DNA of 57,878 bases. It comes from an uncultured Spartobacteria bacterium. Its GTDB lineage: Bacteria > Verrucomicrobiota > Verrucomicrobiia > Chthoniobacterales > Chthoniobacteraceae. The first letter of the stretch is position 1; every line of letters starts with the position of its first letter. The notes under the pieces were generated by a model. The model made no database searches, had not been told where the DNA came from, and saw only the letters and a list, made by a program, of their open reading frames with translations. This document shows positions 9,639 through 18,978 of the stretch, in pieces. The stretch spans positions 1 through 57,878 of the forward strand of contig CAIURC010000051.1 of assembly GCA_903901425.1 (NCBI GenBank), read 5' to 3'. The translations under genes were made by a program, and so were the position numbers.

Positions 9639-9652
9639 ACCGTTGCGGAGAT

Positions 9653-10039
9653 TCACTCCGGATCGCACTGGCCCGCTCCTGACCCGCTGCTGCCACACCC
9701 CAGCAATGGACTGAGCGCCTGCACCCACTCCCCGACAGGCTTCCCGTCACAGATGTGCTCGTTCCAGATCCGGTCAAACCGCTCCGGTGTGACAGCCCCG
9801 TACCAAACGCCATCCGGATACACCACCAGCCACGGTCCTCCCGTGCAGACTCGGAAACAGGCCGCCTTGGTCCGCATCACGTCCATCCGGCTCAACCGAA
9901 CCCGCTCCTTCACATGTTCCCACAGTTTTTCCCCTTCCGCCCCGGAACAACATTCCGGCCCGATGCACAGGAAAAGGTGCCGGCGGGCCTTGGACACCCC
10001 CGCTTTTTCCAATCCTTGAAGAATCCGACCGGTAATCAT
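9653..10039 (-). CDS. Thioredoxin-like [2Fe-2S] ferredoxin
   Basis: This small protein (128 residues from ATG 10039; the frame extends to TTG 10081) matches the thioredoxin-fold [2Fe-2S] ferredoxin group. Likely cluster ligands are C25 and C30 (LCIGPECC) and C61 and C65 (CFRVC), followed by the typical GGPWLVVYPDGVWYG segment. Such proteins act as soluble electron carriers; the partner is not evident here. It is convergent with the DUF1552 gene (14 bases apart) and divergent from argG. ATG 10039 is preferred because AGGTGA lies about 11 bases upstream. Confidence 0.82.
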   Translation of the reverse strand: MITGRILQGLEKAGVSKARRHLFLCIGPECCSGAEGEKLWEHVKERVRLSRMDVMRTKAACFRVCTGGPWLVVYPDGVWYGAVTPERFDRIWNEHICDGKPVGEWVQALSPLLGCGSSGSGAGQCDPE

Positions 10040-10164
10040 CCAAAAATAGTCACCTGAGCGCCTTCGGGACGCAACCGGCAAAATGGCGGCACCACTGACG
10101 CCGAAAAATTCCCAAAATCCGTGTTCCCACCCTCTGGATCCGCGGCGTAGAGTCCGGGTTTTCT

Positions 10165-11454
10165 ATGAAGATCGTTGTCGCGTATTCTGGAGGATTGGAC
10201 ACGTCCGTCCTGCTCACCTGGCTCAAGGACACTTACAAGGCCGAAATCATCGCCTTCTGCGCCGATGTAGGCCAGGAGGAGGAACTCGATGGCCTCGAGG
10301 CCAAGGCGCTCCGGACCGGGGCGTCCAAGTGTTTCATCGACGATCTGCGGGAGGAATTCGCCTCCGACTTCATCTTCCCGATGATCCAGGCCGGAGCCAT
10401 TTACGAAGGCCAATACTTTCTCGGAACCAGCATTGCGCGGCCGCTCATCGCCAAACGCATGGTTGAGATCGCCCGGGCGGAAAAAGCCGATGCCGTGGCC
10501 CATGGCGCCACAGGGAAAGGCAATGACCAGGTCCGCTTCGAACTCACCGCCGCTGCGCTGGCCCCAGAACTGGAGGTGATTGCCCCCTGGCGTCAGGAAC
10601 GGTTCCGTGACCAGTTCCCGGGCCGGGCTGAGATGATCCAGTACGCCGAGGCCAATCAGATCCCGGTGCTTGCCACGGCCAAAAAGTCCTACTCGATGGA
10701 CCGGAACCTCCTCCACATCAGCTTCGAGAGCGGCATTCTGGAGGACCCATGGTACGATGCCAGCGCGGAGTCGGCCCGTGAAATGTACGTCCTGAGCGTC
10801 TCGCCGGAAGAAGCCCCCGACAAGGCTGAGTATGTGGAACTGGCCTTTGAAAAAGGCATCTGCACCGCTCTGGGTGGCGCTTCGATTGAACCCCTCCTGC
10901 ATGAATTGGGCCTCGGAAACGGGGTGCAGTTCGATTCCGAGGGCCGGGCACAGTTGTCGCCGCTTGGCATCATGCGCGTCTTGAACAAACTGGGCGGCCG
11001 CCACGGGGTGGGCCGAGTGGACATGGTGGAAAACCGGTTTGTCGGGATGAAATCCCGCGGCGTGTACGAGACCCCAGGGGGCGCGATCCTGCATTTTGCG
11101 CACCGGCAGATGGAGTCGCTGACGATGGACCGCGAGGTCATGCACCTGCGCGATTCGCTGATCCCGAAATACGCTTCACTCGTTTACAACGGTTTCTGGT
11201 TCGCACCGGAACGGCTTGCCCTCCAGAGCTTGGTGACGGAATCCCAGCAGAACGTCACCGGTGTTGTTCGGGTGAAACTTTACAAAGGCAACGTGATTGC
11301 CGCAGGCCGCAAGAGCCCGCTCAGTCTGTACAATCCGGACATCGCCACGATGGAAGCAGACCCCACCAAGGCCTACAACCAGAGCGACGCCACCGGGTTC
11401 ATCGCCCTCAACGCTCTGCGTCTGAAGGTCGCTTCCCGCGTCCACGGGAACTAA
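10165..11454 (+). CDS. argG: Argininosuccinate synthase
   Basis: ArgG catalyses the ATP-dependent joining of citrulline and aspartate, the penultimate step of arginine synthesis. The 429-residue protein begins with the N-type ATP pyrophosphatase loop [15 protein letters not shown] (residues 6-20) and contains [27 protein letters not shown] and [10 protein letters not shown], all characteristic of the family. Length is close to the family norm. It stands alone (no argH alongside) and is followed by a strong intrinsic terminator at 11478-11508, so it is probably transcribed singly. Confidence 0.97.
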   Translation: MKIVVAYSGGLDTSVLLTWLKDTYKAEIIAFCADVGQEEELDGLEAKALRTGASKCFIDDLREEFASDFIFPMIQAGAIYEGQYFLGTSIARPLIAKRMVEIARAEKADAVAHGATGKGNDQVRFELTAAALAPELEVIAPWRQERFRDQFPGRAEMIQYAEANQIPVLATAKKSYSMDRNLLHISFESGILEDPWYDASAESAREMYVLSVSPEEAPDKAEYVELAFEKGICTALGGASIEPLLHELGLGNGVQFDSEGRAQLSPLGIMRVLNKLGGRHGVGRVDMVENRFVGMKSRGVYETPGGAILHFAHRQMESLTMDREVMHLRDSLIPKYASLVYNGFWFAPERLALQSLVTESQQNVTGVVRVKLYKGNVIAAGRKSPLSLYNPDIATMEADPTKAYNQSDATGFIALNALRLKVASRVHGN

Positions 11455-11477
11455 GTCCCAGAACGGCACCGGATTCC

Positions 11478-11508
11478 AAGCCGCTCCCAGCAAGGGAGCG
11501 GCTTTTTC
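11478..11508 (+). terminator. Intrinsic terminator after argG
   Basis: A perfect 10-bp stem, AGCCGCTCCC / GGGAGCGGCT, with a 5-base loop (AGCAA) runs straight into a T tract. It begins 25 bases after the argG stop codon. Confidence 0.88.
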
Positions 11509-11599
11509 CTTGGGTTGCAGTGAAGTTCCCCAACGCGCGGTCTTCACCCGTTGCGGACCCGGAACCGGCCAGAAGCAGCCGCAAAAAACGGTCCGTTTC

Positions 11600-11929
11600 T
11601 CAGTACCGCGGCACCGCGGAATCCACCCTCAGGGACCACGCATCAATCCCGCCTTCCAGGTTCCAGACGTGTCCGAATCCTTTCCCGATCAGAAACGCGG
11701 CGGCCCGGGCGGATCTGCCACCGTGATGGCACTGGATCACAAGTTCCTGATTCGGATCCAGCAACTGCTCGAGAGCGGCCTCTGGCCAGCGTGAAAGCGG
11801 GATCCACTCGGCCCCTTCGATCCTGCAGAGATCCCACTCATCCGCCTCGCGGACATCGATCAGACGCGGAGGCGTTGCCGACTTGAGCCATCCGCTGAGT
11901 TCTTCCACGGTGATTTCAGGAATTCTCAT
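11600..11929 (-). CDS. Single-domain rhodanese-like protein
   Basis: This is a 109-residue rhodanese domain (GTG 11938 is an alternative start adding three residues). The active-site loop is CHHGGRSARA with the catalytic cysteine at residue 67; it is preceded by RLIDVREADEWD and followed by GFGHVWNLEGGIDAW, both classic for the fold. Stand-alone rhodaneses carry persulfide sulfur, but the acceptor is unknown. The start lies 16 bases after the stop codon of the L,D-transpeptidase gene on the same strand, so the two are probably one transcript without an obvious functional link. Confidence 0.87.
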   Translation of the reverse strand: MRIPEITVEELSGWLKSATPPRLIDVREADEWDLCRIEGAEWIPLSRWPEAALEQLLDPNQELVIQCHHGGRSARAAAFLIGKGFGHVWNLEGGIDAWSLRVDSAVPRY

Positions 11930-11945
11930 GTCCAGCACTGGAGGT

Positions 11946-12560
11946 TCAGGGGGTGATCACCACGGGGGTACCCACCTGCACGTTGTCAAAAAACTTTTCC
12001 GCCATGAACCCCGGCATCCGGATGCAGCCATGGGACGCAGGGTACCCGGGCAAATACCCCTCGTGCATTCCGACTCCGCCCGTGATTTTCATAAAACACG
12101 GCATTTTGGAACCGTCAAAAATGGCGCCCGGCGGCTTGGGATCCTTTTTGACATCGATGTCGCGCATGAGGACATTGCCCTCCTTGTCCACGTAATCGCC
12201 GTACAGAGAGGATTTGTGGTCCCGGTCCTTGAGTTGGATTTTGAAACTGCCCGTGGGCGAACTGAACCCCTCGCGACCGCTGGACAACACCGAAACCCCG
12301 ACCAGATCCTGGCCTTTGAAAAAGTAGGCTTTCTGCTCGGTCAGACTGATCCGGATGGACGCGGGGCCGTCTCCGGCAGAATCATCCCAGTATGAAACGT
12401 CATCGTGGGGCGCGCGTTTATGTTCCTTGGGCCGGCTCTTGTAGCCGCCGAGGTAGACCGTCTCGCCGGAGTACCTGGGGTCCCGGCTCAGGCATCCTCC
12501 CAGCATCCAAGCCGCCAGCAAGACCAGCGCCGCAGGTTTTCTGAAAATCGTGGATTTCAA
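11946..12560 (-). CDS. L,D-transpeptidase (YkuD) lipoprotein
   Basis: This 204-residue protein has a lipoprotein signal with lipobox LGGC (Cys 23), so it should be membrane-anchored outside the cytoplasm. The YkuD catalytic motif appears near the C-terminus as PGYPASHGCIRMP, with the nucleophile at Cys 179. Enzymes of this family make 3-3 peptidoglycan cross-links or attach proteins to peptidoglycan. The SPTGSFKI segment near the middle is also typical. The only start that gives the lipoprotein signal is TTG 12560. It sits upstream of the rhodanese gene on the same strand and is divergent from the photolyase-like gene. Confidence 0.9.
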   Translation of the reverse strand: MKSTIFRKPAALVLLAAWMLGGCLSRDPRYSGETVYLGGYKSRPKEHKRAPHDDVSYWDDSAGDGPASIRISLTEQKAYFFKGQDLVGVSVLSSGREGFSSPTGSFKIQLKDRDHKSSLYGDYVDKEGNVLMRDIDVKKDPKPPGAIFDGSKMPCFMKITGGVGMHEGYLPGYPASHGCIRMPGFMAEKFFDNVQVGTPVVITP

Positions 12561-12639
12561 GCCCGGCCAGATAGCCTCGCATCCGATGAAACGTCAAGGC
12601 CTTCCCTGAGACTCCCATCCAAGCTTCACCCGTTGACCC

Positions 12640-14169
12640 ATGAAAATTCTCCGACTCCTCCTTGGTGACCAACTCCACCCGCTGCATCCCTGGTTTGCCG
12701 AGGTTTCCCGGGAAACAGTTTACGTCCTGATGGAGGTCCGACAGGAGACCGACTACGTGCTTCACCATGCCCAAAAAATCCTCGGGATCTTTGCCGCGAT
12801 GCGGGATTTCGCGGGGCACCTGGAACGGAACGGTCACACGGTGGTCTATCTCTCGATTGATGACCCCAAAAACTTGCACTCCATTCCCGCAAACCTCCAT
12901 CGGCTGATTTCAGAACTGGATGCGGAACGGTTTGAGTACCAGGAACCCGACGAATGGCGGCTCGACGACCAACTCCGGTCTTTTGCCGCCTCCCTCGAAA
13001 TCCCCTCCCAGTGCGCCGAATCCGCTCATTTTCTGACCTCCAGAACGGATGCAGCCACGTTTTTCGGCGAACGCCGCCAGTGGCGCATGGAACTGTTTTA
13101 CCGCTGGATGCGGACACGACACCAGATCCTGCTCGATAAGGACGGCGAACCTGCGGGCGGCCAGTGGAATTTTGACCCCGAAAACCGCAAGCCGTGGAAA
13201 GGGGAACCTCCGCCTCCCGCTGACTGGCGCAAACCCCATGATCATTCCCTCCTCTGGGAAACCATTCAAGAGTCCGGGGTCCGCAGTTTTGGGAACCCAC
13301 GTGCATCCGATTTCCGGTGGCCGCTAAACCGCTCCGAGGCTCTTGCAGACCTTGAATCGTTCGTCCGTGCGGCACTGCCCAACTTTGGGGACTTCCAGGA
13401 TGCACTCAGCACCGGCCAATGGCGGCTTTTCCACTCCCTGCTGTCGTTTGCGCTGAACACGAAAATGCTTTCCCCCATGGAGGTTGTCCGCCGCACGGAG
13501 CAGGCTTACCTGGAGGGCCGGGTGCCACTCGCTGCCGCAGAAGGATTCATCCGCCAGATCTTGGGATGGCGCGAGTATGTTCGCGGCGTTTACTGGCGAT
13601 TCATGCCGGGGTATGCCGAGCGCAACTTTTTCGAGCACACCGCGCAACTGCCAGGATGGTTCTGGACCGGGAAAACCCGGATGCGGTGTGTTTCTCTGGC
13701 GATCTCCCAGTCCTTGGAAGAAGCCTATGCCCACCATATCCAGCGGCTCATGGTGATCGGCAACTTCTCCCTACTCGCCGGACTCGACCCCGCCCAAGTG
13801 CACCAGTGGTATCTTGGCGTCTACATCGACGCGTTTGAATGGGTCGAACTTCCCAACACGGTTGGCATGAGCCAGTTTGCCGATGGCGGACTGCTCGCCT
13901 CCAAACCCTATGTCTCCAGCGCTGCCTATCTGGACCGGATGGGCGATGCCTGCGCCTCCTGCGCCTACAAGAAGAAGGAACGCACCGGCCCCAACGCATG
14001 CCCGTTCAACTCCCTTTACTGGGATTTCTTTGACCGCCACGCCACCAAACTCCGCAAGAACGTGCGATTGGCCATGGTCTACCGCCAACTCGAAAAAATG
14101 ACTCCCACCCAACTCACGCAACTCCGGTCCGAGGCGGCCCGAATCCGGTCCGATCTGGACCGGTGCTGA
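12640..14169 (+). CDS. Cryptochrome/photolyase family protein with [4Fe-4S] cluster
   Basis: This 509-residue member of the bacterial iron-sulfur cryptochrome/photolyase clade (COG3046 type) probably repairs UV (6-4) photoproducts or senses light using FAD. The N-terminal domain starts LRLLLGDQLHPLHPWF. The C-terminal FAD domain includes FIRQILGWREYVRG, the RLMVIGNFSLL helix, and DAFEWVELPNTVGMSQFADGG. Four cysteines fit the cluster ligands of the family: C350, C438, C441 (CASC) and C454. The length matches the clade. The 3' end is followed directly by a 9-bp tandem repeat array. Confidence 0.92.
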   Translation: MKILRLLLGDQLHPLHPWFAEVSRETVYVLMEVRQETDYVLHHAQKILGIFAAMRDFAGHLERNGHTVVYLSIDDPKNLHSIPANLHRLISELDAERFEYQEPDEWRLDDQLRSFAASLEIPSQCAESAHFLTSRTDAATFFGERRQWRMELFYRWMRTRHQILLDKDGEPAGGQWNFDPENRKPWKGEPPPPADWRKPHDHSLLWETIQESGVRSFGNPRASDFRWPLNRSEALADLESFVRAALPNFGDFQDALSTGQWRLFHSLLSFALNTKMLSPMEVVRRTEQAYLEGRVPLAAAEGFIRQILGWREYVRGVYWRFMPGYAERNFFEHTAQLPGWFWTGKTRMRCVSLAISQSLEEAYAHHIQRLMVIGNFSLLAGLDPAQVHQWYLGVYIDAFEWVELPNTVGMSQFADGGLLASKPYVSSAAYLDRMGDACASCAYKKKERTGPNACPFNSLYWDFFDRHATKLRKNVRLAMVYRQLEKMTPTQLTQLRSEAARIRSDLDRC

Positions 14170-14181
14170 CCCTTGGCCGAC

Positions 14182-14262
14182 GTCCATCAGGTCCATCAGG
14201 TCCATCAGGTCCATCAGGTCCATCAGGTCCATCAGGTCCATCAGGTCCATCAGGTCCAATAG
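14182..14262. repeat. GTCCATCAG 9-bp tandem repeat
   Basis: Eight perfect copies of GTCCATCAG (14182-14253) are followed by one degenerate copy (GTCCAATAG). The array starts 13 bases after the photolyase-like stop codon and ends just before the 3' end of the convergent HNH gene. Both strands stay open across it only because the unit length is a multiple of three. Shorter copies of the same unit occur at 51743-51769. Confidence 0.95.
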
Positions 14263-14279
14263 AGATCGCCCCGCTCCCG

Positions 14280-14885
14280 CTATCCGCCCTGCTCGACATT
14301 CCAATGGGCCAAATCGACAAAGTGCCGCCAGCTCTCGTGCAACTGCGACTCGAAGGTGATGTGGACAAACGGCCGCCACTTGGGGCGTACCGGCTTGCGG
14401 ACCAACTGCATCCGGGCCTCATGGGGCAACCGATTCGCCTTGCGCGTGTTGCACGGGATACATGAACAAACAATGTTCTCCCAAGTCGTCGCCCCGCCGC
14501 GGTCCCGGGGAATCACATGATCCAAGTTCAGATCGCGCCGGTCAAAAATCCGACCACAGTACTGGCAGGTATTTCTGTCCCTCTGGAAAACGTTGTGCCG
14601 GGTGAATTTCACCTCCTTCCGCGGGACCCGATCGAAAAAATGGAGGAGGATCACTCTGGGAACCCTGATGCGGAAAGAAACGCCGGAAACCATTTCCTGA
14701 CCGGGTTCCCGTTCCGAGAACCCGCGCCAACTCTCGAAATTGTGGGTCAAAAAATTCCGGCCTTCGTGGGAATACACTACCTCTGCCTGCCCTGCACAGA
14801 GAAGGGTGAAGGCGCGCCTCACCGAACAGACGTTCACCGCCTGCCAAAGCCGGTTTAAAACAAGCACCTGTTGATCCAGCATCAT
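14280..14885 (-). CDS. HNH endonuclease-like protein
   Basis: This 201-residue protein has a C-terminal HNH nuclease fold. A CQYC pair is followed by DLNLDHVIPRDRGG (the HNH His-Asp core) and a CIPC pair with NTRKANRLPHEA, giving the zinc-stabilised beta-beta-alpha-metal motif. The N-terminal half starts VLVLNRLWQAVNVCSVRRAF and is shared by stand-alone bacterial HNH proteins of this kind. Function is unknown; nucleic-acid cleavage is inferred from the fold. The start at ATG 14885 has GGGAG 6 bases upstream. It is not next to a methyltransferase or phage genes, so there is no sign of a restriction system. Confidence 0.86.
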   Translation of the reverse strand: MMLDQQVLVLNRLWQAVNVCSVRRAFTLLCAGQAEVVYSHEGRNFLTHNFESWRGFSEREPGQEMVSGVSFRIRVPRVILLHFFDRVPRKEVKFTRHNVFQRDRNTCQYCGRIFDRRDLNLDHVIPRDRGGATTWENIVCSCIPCNTRKANRLPHEARMQLVRKPVRPKWRPFVHITFESQLHESWRHFVDLAHWNVEQGG

Positions 14886-15120
14886 GCGTTGCTCCCAACA
14901 CTGCCCTCGCTGACCCCCGCGATGATCTCCAGTTCAACAACCGGTTCGCATTTTGTGCCCCAAAGCGGCACCTGCGGGAGGCGGAACACCGCCAGTTTCA
15001 GGAAAACCCAGCAACCCCTGCGTGTTCCACCTTTGTCCCCTCTCCTCTAGCACTGCCCCGGGGGGCAGTCAACAGGTGCGCCCAAGGTGGCCGCAACCGG
15101 GTTCCCGCTTTGAAATGGCG

Positions 15121-15149
15121 TTGAATTTGGTGCCCACTCGGGATAAATT
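15121..15149 (+). promoter_or_regulatory. Candidate sigma70-type promoter for the 1217-residue surface protein
   Basis: TTGAAT (15121-15126) and TAAATT (15144-15149) are separated by 17 bases, about 15 bases before the GTG start. Each hexamer matches the consensus at 4 of 6 positions. The stretch is AT-rich against a GC-rich background. An AAGG immediately before the start could serve as ribosome site. Confidence 0.3.
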
Positions 15150-15164
15150 ATACATTAAGGCCGC

Positions 15165-18100
15165 GTGTTTCATTCCCCACTCATCCCTGTTCCCCGCCTC
15201 GTTCTGAAATTTCTGGGGCTTCTGGTGGGGATCTTTCCCCTCCTTGCCTTGGCCAATCCGCCTCAGGCTGCGCCGCAATCCCTTGTCGGCCCCTCTAATG
15301 CGCCGCTGGCTGTCCTGTTGACGGCCGCTCAGGCCGATGGAATCCTCCTCACGTTCAGCGTGGAAACTGCTCCCTCCCACGGCACCCTCTCGGGAACAGC
15401 GCCGGATCTGGTGTATACCCCCAACCCGGGATTCCATGGATCGGACGCGTTCCGCTTCACTGTGTCGGACAGCACCGGCTCCTCGGATCCTGCAGTTGTA
15501 TCGTTGGCCGTCGGGCAGGACTTTTCCGGCGGCACACTGGCTTCGGACACCGTCCTTGGGCCGGGCTCCGCGCCGTACGCGATCTCCGAGGATTTGGTTG
15601 TCCCAGAACACGTGACGCTCACCTGCCTTGAGGGAACCGTGTTCGAGCTTCAGGCCGGCCGACAGATCCGGGTCCGAGGAAGTCTGCGTGTGGATGGAAC
15701 TGCGGAGCGGCAGGTGTACTTTGGTGGGGCAGCAGGGGTGGCATGGGGTGCCATCAGCTTTGAGGAACCCTCCGCAACATCGGCGCTCCGGCATTTGATC
15801 ATCCGAAACGCCACCCGAGGCGTTTCCCCGCTCGAGTCGCCGGAGCGGTATCCCGCGGCCCTTTCGGCGTTTAAAGCGACGATCCTAATTGAAAACATGG
15901 ACTTGGACCTCTGTCAGGCACCGGTTTCGAGTCGGGATGGCAGTTTGACCCTCCGCTCCAGCCGGATCCGTTGCTCACTAGGCACCGACTTTGTCAGTGT
16001 AAAAGAGGGCACGGCCGTGGTGGAAAACTGCACCCTCAACGGCAGCGGGAAATCCGATTCAGACGGGGTCGATTTCAACGGGGTGGTTGCGGGAGCCATC
16101 CTCAACAACCGGTTCAGTGATTTCAAAGGCAACAACAGCGATGCCATTGACATCGGCGAGGCCAGCCGCGAGATCCGGATTGAAGGAAACCGGATTTTTT
16201 TCAGCGAAGACAAGGGTGTTTCCATCGGACAGGGATCCACGGTGACTCTCCGTCAGAACCTGTTTGCCGGTTGCTGGATGGGCGTCGGGATCAAGGACAC
16301 CGGTTCCTTTGGAACATTCGACCAAAACACATTTGCGTCCTGCGGCGTCGGGATTGCGATTTATGAAAAGAACGCCGGAATGGGCGCCGGCGGGGCGGAA
16401 ATCAGCCACTGCGTTTTTGGGGGATCGGGAGTTGCGCCCGTGACCCGGGACAATGTTGGAGGGTTCTCGGCTTCCTACTGCCTGAGCGATACCTTGGCGG
16501 TTCCAGGCAGCCACAACATCGTTGCTCCGGTGCCTTTTACCGCGCCTCAGCGTCTGGACTTCTCCCTGCCAGCGTCGTCTGCGGCTCACAATGCGGGCAG
16601 CCCGTCCCACCCCTTGGATCCGGACAATTCCGTTGCCGATCTTGGGGCGAGACTCGTTTTCGATCCCCTCGACTACCCACTGGCCGTTCCTGTCTCCATC
16701 AGCGAAGTCTCTCCCAACTCGCAAAATGGTGACTGGATAGAACTCCACAACCGTTCGCTTTCAACAGTGAACGTCTCAGGATGGTTTCTCAGTGACGACA
16801 AGGATTTGCCGCAGAAATATGTGATTCCGGCCGGAACCACTTTGGAACCGGATTCCTACCGGGTATTCAACGCATCCCAGACCTTCGGGAACGCTTTTGG
16901 CCTCAACCCGAACGGCGAATCCGTCTATCTCACCACCCCCACCGGCGCCCGGTTCAAGGCCAGCTACGGTCCAACTCCGTTCGCCAAATCGCAGGGCATC
17001 CGGTACGCGGTCCCTGTGCTGGAAACCGATTTTGTGATTCAAAACCGAGCCACGCCCGGTGCCGCCAACGCAGGACCAAGCCTGCCCGACGTTGTTTTTG
17101 CCGAAGTCCTTCCCCGCTCAAAAGAATCCGGACTCCGCGATGAGTTCATTGAACTCTGGAACCGCAGCACTCTGCCTGTGGCTCTGGCAGACACGGCCCT
17201 TCGGAAGGGTTGGAGAATCACGGGCGGTATCACCCATGCGTTTCCATCCTCGCCTGCGGTCACCGTGGCCGCTGGCGAACGGATCGTTCTGGCCAAAGAC
17301 CCCGTCGCATTCCGGGCCAGTTTTGGAACACGATTGCCCGCCGGAACCCGGGTGTTCGCATGGACCCAAGGCAGCCTCAGCAATTCCGGAGACGCGCTGG
17401 TTCTGGAAAAACCGGTCTCGTCCACCGCATACACCCGGGTGGATTCCGTCACATTCTCCAACCGTTTCCCGGAACCGGTCACATCGGCCACGGATTCGCT
17501 GGTCCGCACCGTGGCTCCAAAATTCGTAAATTGGTCGGCAGAAACCGCGTCACCTGGCAGCCTGAAACTGGTCTCTCTCACGCTTGCGCCGATCCCCGTC
17601 ACGGAGGGCAAACTGTCGCCTTTTCCCATCCCCACCGGCCTTCGTCCGTTCGGCGAGAAAGTGGCGCTGCGCGCCATCCCAGCCGCAGGCCATATTTTTT
17701 CCCACTGGCAAACCGCCGGCGAACCGCTTTTCCAGAACCCGCTCCTCCTGTCTCTGACCGAATCCCTGGATCTCTCGGCCCGGATCATTCCATATCCCTT
17801 TACGTCCGGCACGTTCTTTGGCGCGCTTTCCGGATCGGGAACCACTGGGACTTGGAGAATCTCGCTGGCGGCATCTGGCGCACTGTCCGGGCAGATTGTT
17901 CTCAACGGCCGGAGCCTCTCCTTCAAGGGCGCTTTGGACGCCCGCGGCGACTGCACGCTGAACCTTCCCCGCAACGCCGGCCAGATCGTTCTCCACCAAG
18001 ATCTCGGAACCGGACTTCTCGGAGGGTCAATCACCCAAGGCGCACTCTCAGCGAGCTTCAACGCCCAGAAACTTCCCACATTCACCAACGCGGCCCCGTG

Positions 18101-18818
18101 CTCACTTGCGGGTTTGCACAACGTCATTCTTCGCCCCGAGGAAATCCCCCCCGATCCCGCCCCCCCATTTCCGTCCGGTTATCTGAGTATCGGAGTCTCA
18201 AGGCTGGGTACCTGCAAGGTCGTGGGTGGACTCGGGGACGGCACCGGCGTGAGTTTTTCAGTCCCGCTGGGTCCCGGAAACACACTGGCGACTGGAGTCC
18301 TGCTCCCGAGGCGGGGTGGAACCCTCAACGGGGCGCTCCAGTTTGAACCGACCATGCCTGAAACCATTTCAGGAACCCTCCGTTGGCAGCGCTCCCCCGA
18401 CCTAAACCCTGCTCTCCCTTGGGCCGAAGGGTTTACCTCGGTACTGACCGCCACAGGGTGCCGCTGGACTCCTCCCGCCGCTGGCACACGGATTATTCCC
18501 GGCATCCAGTCTTCCATGGGCGGAGCCTCAATCCGTTTCTCAACCCCGGAAAGCACTTGGACTTCCATGCTGACCTTTTCCACCCGGCATGCCGCATCGG
18601 AAAGTCCGGTCACGGATCTCAAACCCGCAGTCTCGGCATCTGCGGCTACGGGTGCATTTTCAGGAACCCTCCATCCGCCCGGAACGAGCGCAACCACCCG
18701 GTTTTTATTCCGGGGAGTTTTTCTCCCAGTCCAAGGGATTGGGGAGGGCTGGGTTCTGAATAAACTGGTGCCAACCGCACCTTTGAAGGTGGAACTCATC
18801 CCCGCAACCGTCCCGTGA
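15165..18818 (+). CDS. Large secreted multidomain protein with beta-helix and lamin-tail domains
   Basis: This is a 1217-residue exported protein. A signal peptide covers residues about 8-30 (a hydrophobic run ending in ALAN). Residues about 42-120 form a bacterial Ig/cadherin-like domain (FSVETAPSHGTLSG, YTPNPGFHGSDAFRFTVSD). Residues about 130-440 look like a right-handed parallel beta-helix with repeating NN/DG turns. Two lamin-tail domains follow, at about 511-640 (ISEVSPNSQNGDWIELHN) and 644-780 (FAEVLPRSKESGLRDEFIELW). The last 350 residues contain repeated beta units of the type ending GTLRWQRS and SGTLHPPG seen in verrucomicrobial surface proteins. No enzyme active site is evident; adhesion or surface-layer use is a guess. 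The start GTG 15165 has AAGG four bases upstream. Confidence 0.82.
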   Translation: MFHSPLIPVPRLVLKFLGLLVGIFPLLALANPPQAAPQSLVGPSNAPLAVLLTAAQADGILLTFSVETAPSHGTLSGTAPDLVYTPNPGFHGSDAFRFTVSDSTGSSDPAVVSLAVGQDFSGGTLASDTVLGPGSAPYAISEDLVVPEHVTLTCLEGTVFELQAGRQIRVRGSLRVDGTAERQVYFGGAAGVAWGAISFEEPSATSALRHLIIRNATRGVSPLESPERYPAALSAFKATILIENMDLDLCQAPVSSRDGSLTLRSSRIRCSLGTDFVSVKEGTAVVENCTLNGSGKSDSDGVDFNGVVAGAILNNRFSDFKGNNSDAIDIGEASREIRIEGNRIFFSEDKGVSIGQGSTVTLRQNLFAGCWMGVGIKDTGSFGTFDQNTFASCGVGIAIYEKNAGMGAGGAEISHCVFGGSGVAPVTRDNVGGFSASYCLSDTLAVPGSHNIVAPVPFTAPQRLDFSLPASSAAHNAGSPSHPLDPDNSVADLGARLVFDPLDYPLAVPVSISEVSPNSQNGDWIELHNRSLSTVNVSGWFLSDDKDLPQKYVIPAGTTLEPDSYRVFNASQTFGNAFGLNPNGESVYLTTPTGARFKASYGPTPFAKSQGIRYAVPVLETDFVIQNRATPGAANAGPSLPDVVFAEVLPRSKESGLRDEFIELWNRSTLPVALADTALRKGWRITGGITHAFPSSPAVTVAAGERIVLAKDPVAFRASFGTRLPAGTRVFAWTQGSLSNSGDALVLEKPVSSTAYTRVDSVTFSNRFPEPVTSATDSLVRTVAPKFVNWSAETASPGSLKLVSLTLAPIPVTEGKLSPFPIPTGLRPFGEKVALRAIPAAGHIFSHWQTAGEPLFQNPLLLSLTESLDLSARIIPYPFTSGTFFGALSGSGTTGTWRISLAASGALSGQIVLNGRSLSFKGALDARGDCTLNLPRNAGQIVLHQDLGTGLLGGSITQGALSASFNAQKLPTFTNAAPCSLAGLHNVILRPEEIPPDPAPPFPSGYLSIGVSRLGTCKVVGGLGDGTGVSFSVPLGPGNTLATGVLLPRRGGTLNGALQFEPTMPETISGTLRWQRSPDLNPALPWAEGFTSVLTATGCRWTPPAAGTRIIPGIQSSMGGASIRFSTPESTWTSMLTFSTRHAASESPVTDLKPAVSASAATGAFSGTLHPPGTSATTRFLFRGVFLPVQGIGEGWVLNKLVPTAPLKVELIPATVP

Positions 18819-18978
18819 CGCCGCACCCGCATTCGATCGACTGGATTCGTTGAGTCGGCCAAACATCGGAGGCGTGCTGCAGGCAAGGAATCCAGGCGGG
18901 AAAGACGCCTGCTTGCTCCCTCACAAATAGCGTTGCCCACAGATACCGTTTGGATTTATCAAACTGGCTTTGATTTCG

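Noticed and set aside
14182-14262. Possible CRISPR array
   Set aside because: Units are 9 bp with no spacers and there are no cas genes.
14163-14465. Open frame encoding a Pro-Ser-Gly repeat, and a matching minus-strand Asp-Leu-Met repeat
   Set aside because: Both are translations of the 9-bp tandem array, which stays open because the unit is divisible by three; neither has a homologue or ribosome site.
15052-15069. ACTGCCC/GGGCAGT palindrome upstream of the surface-protein gene
   Set aside because: A 7-bp stem with a 4-base loop and no T tract; it could be an operator but there is no second copy or regulator to support it.
17210-18346. 378-codon open frame within the surface-protein gene
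   Set aside because: It is a different frame of the same strand with shadow-type composition; the 1217-residue frame has clear domains.
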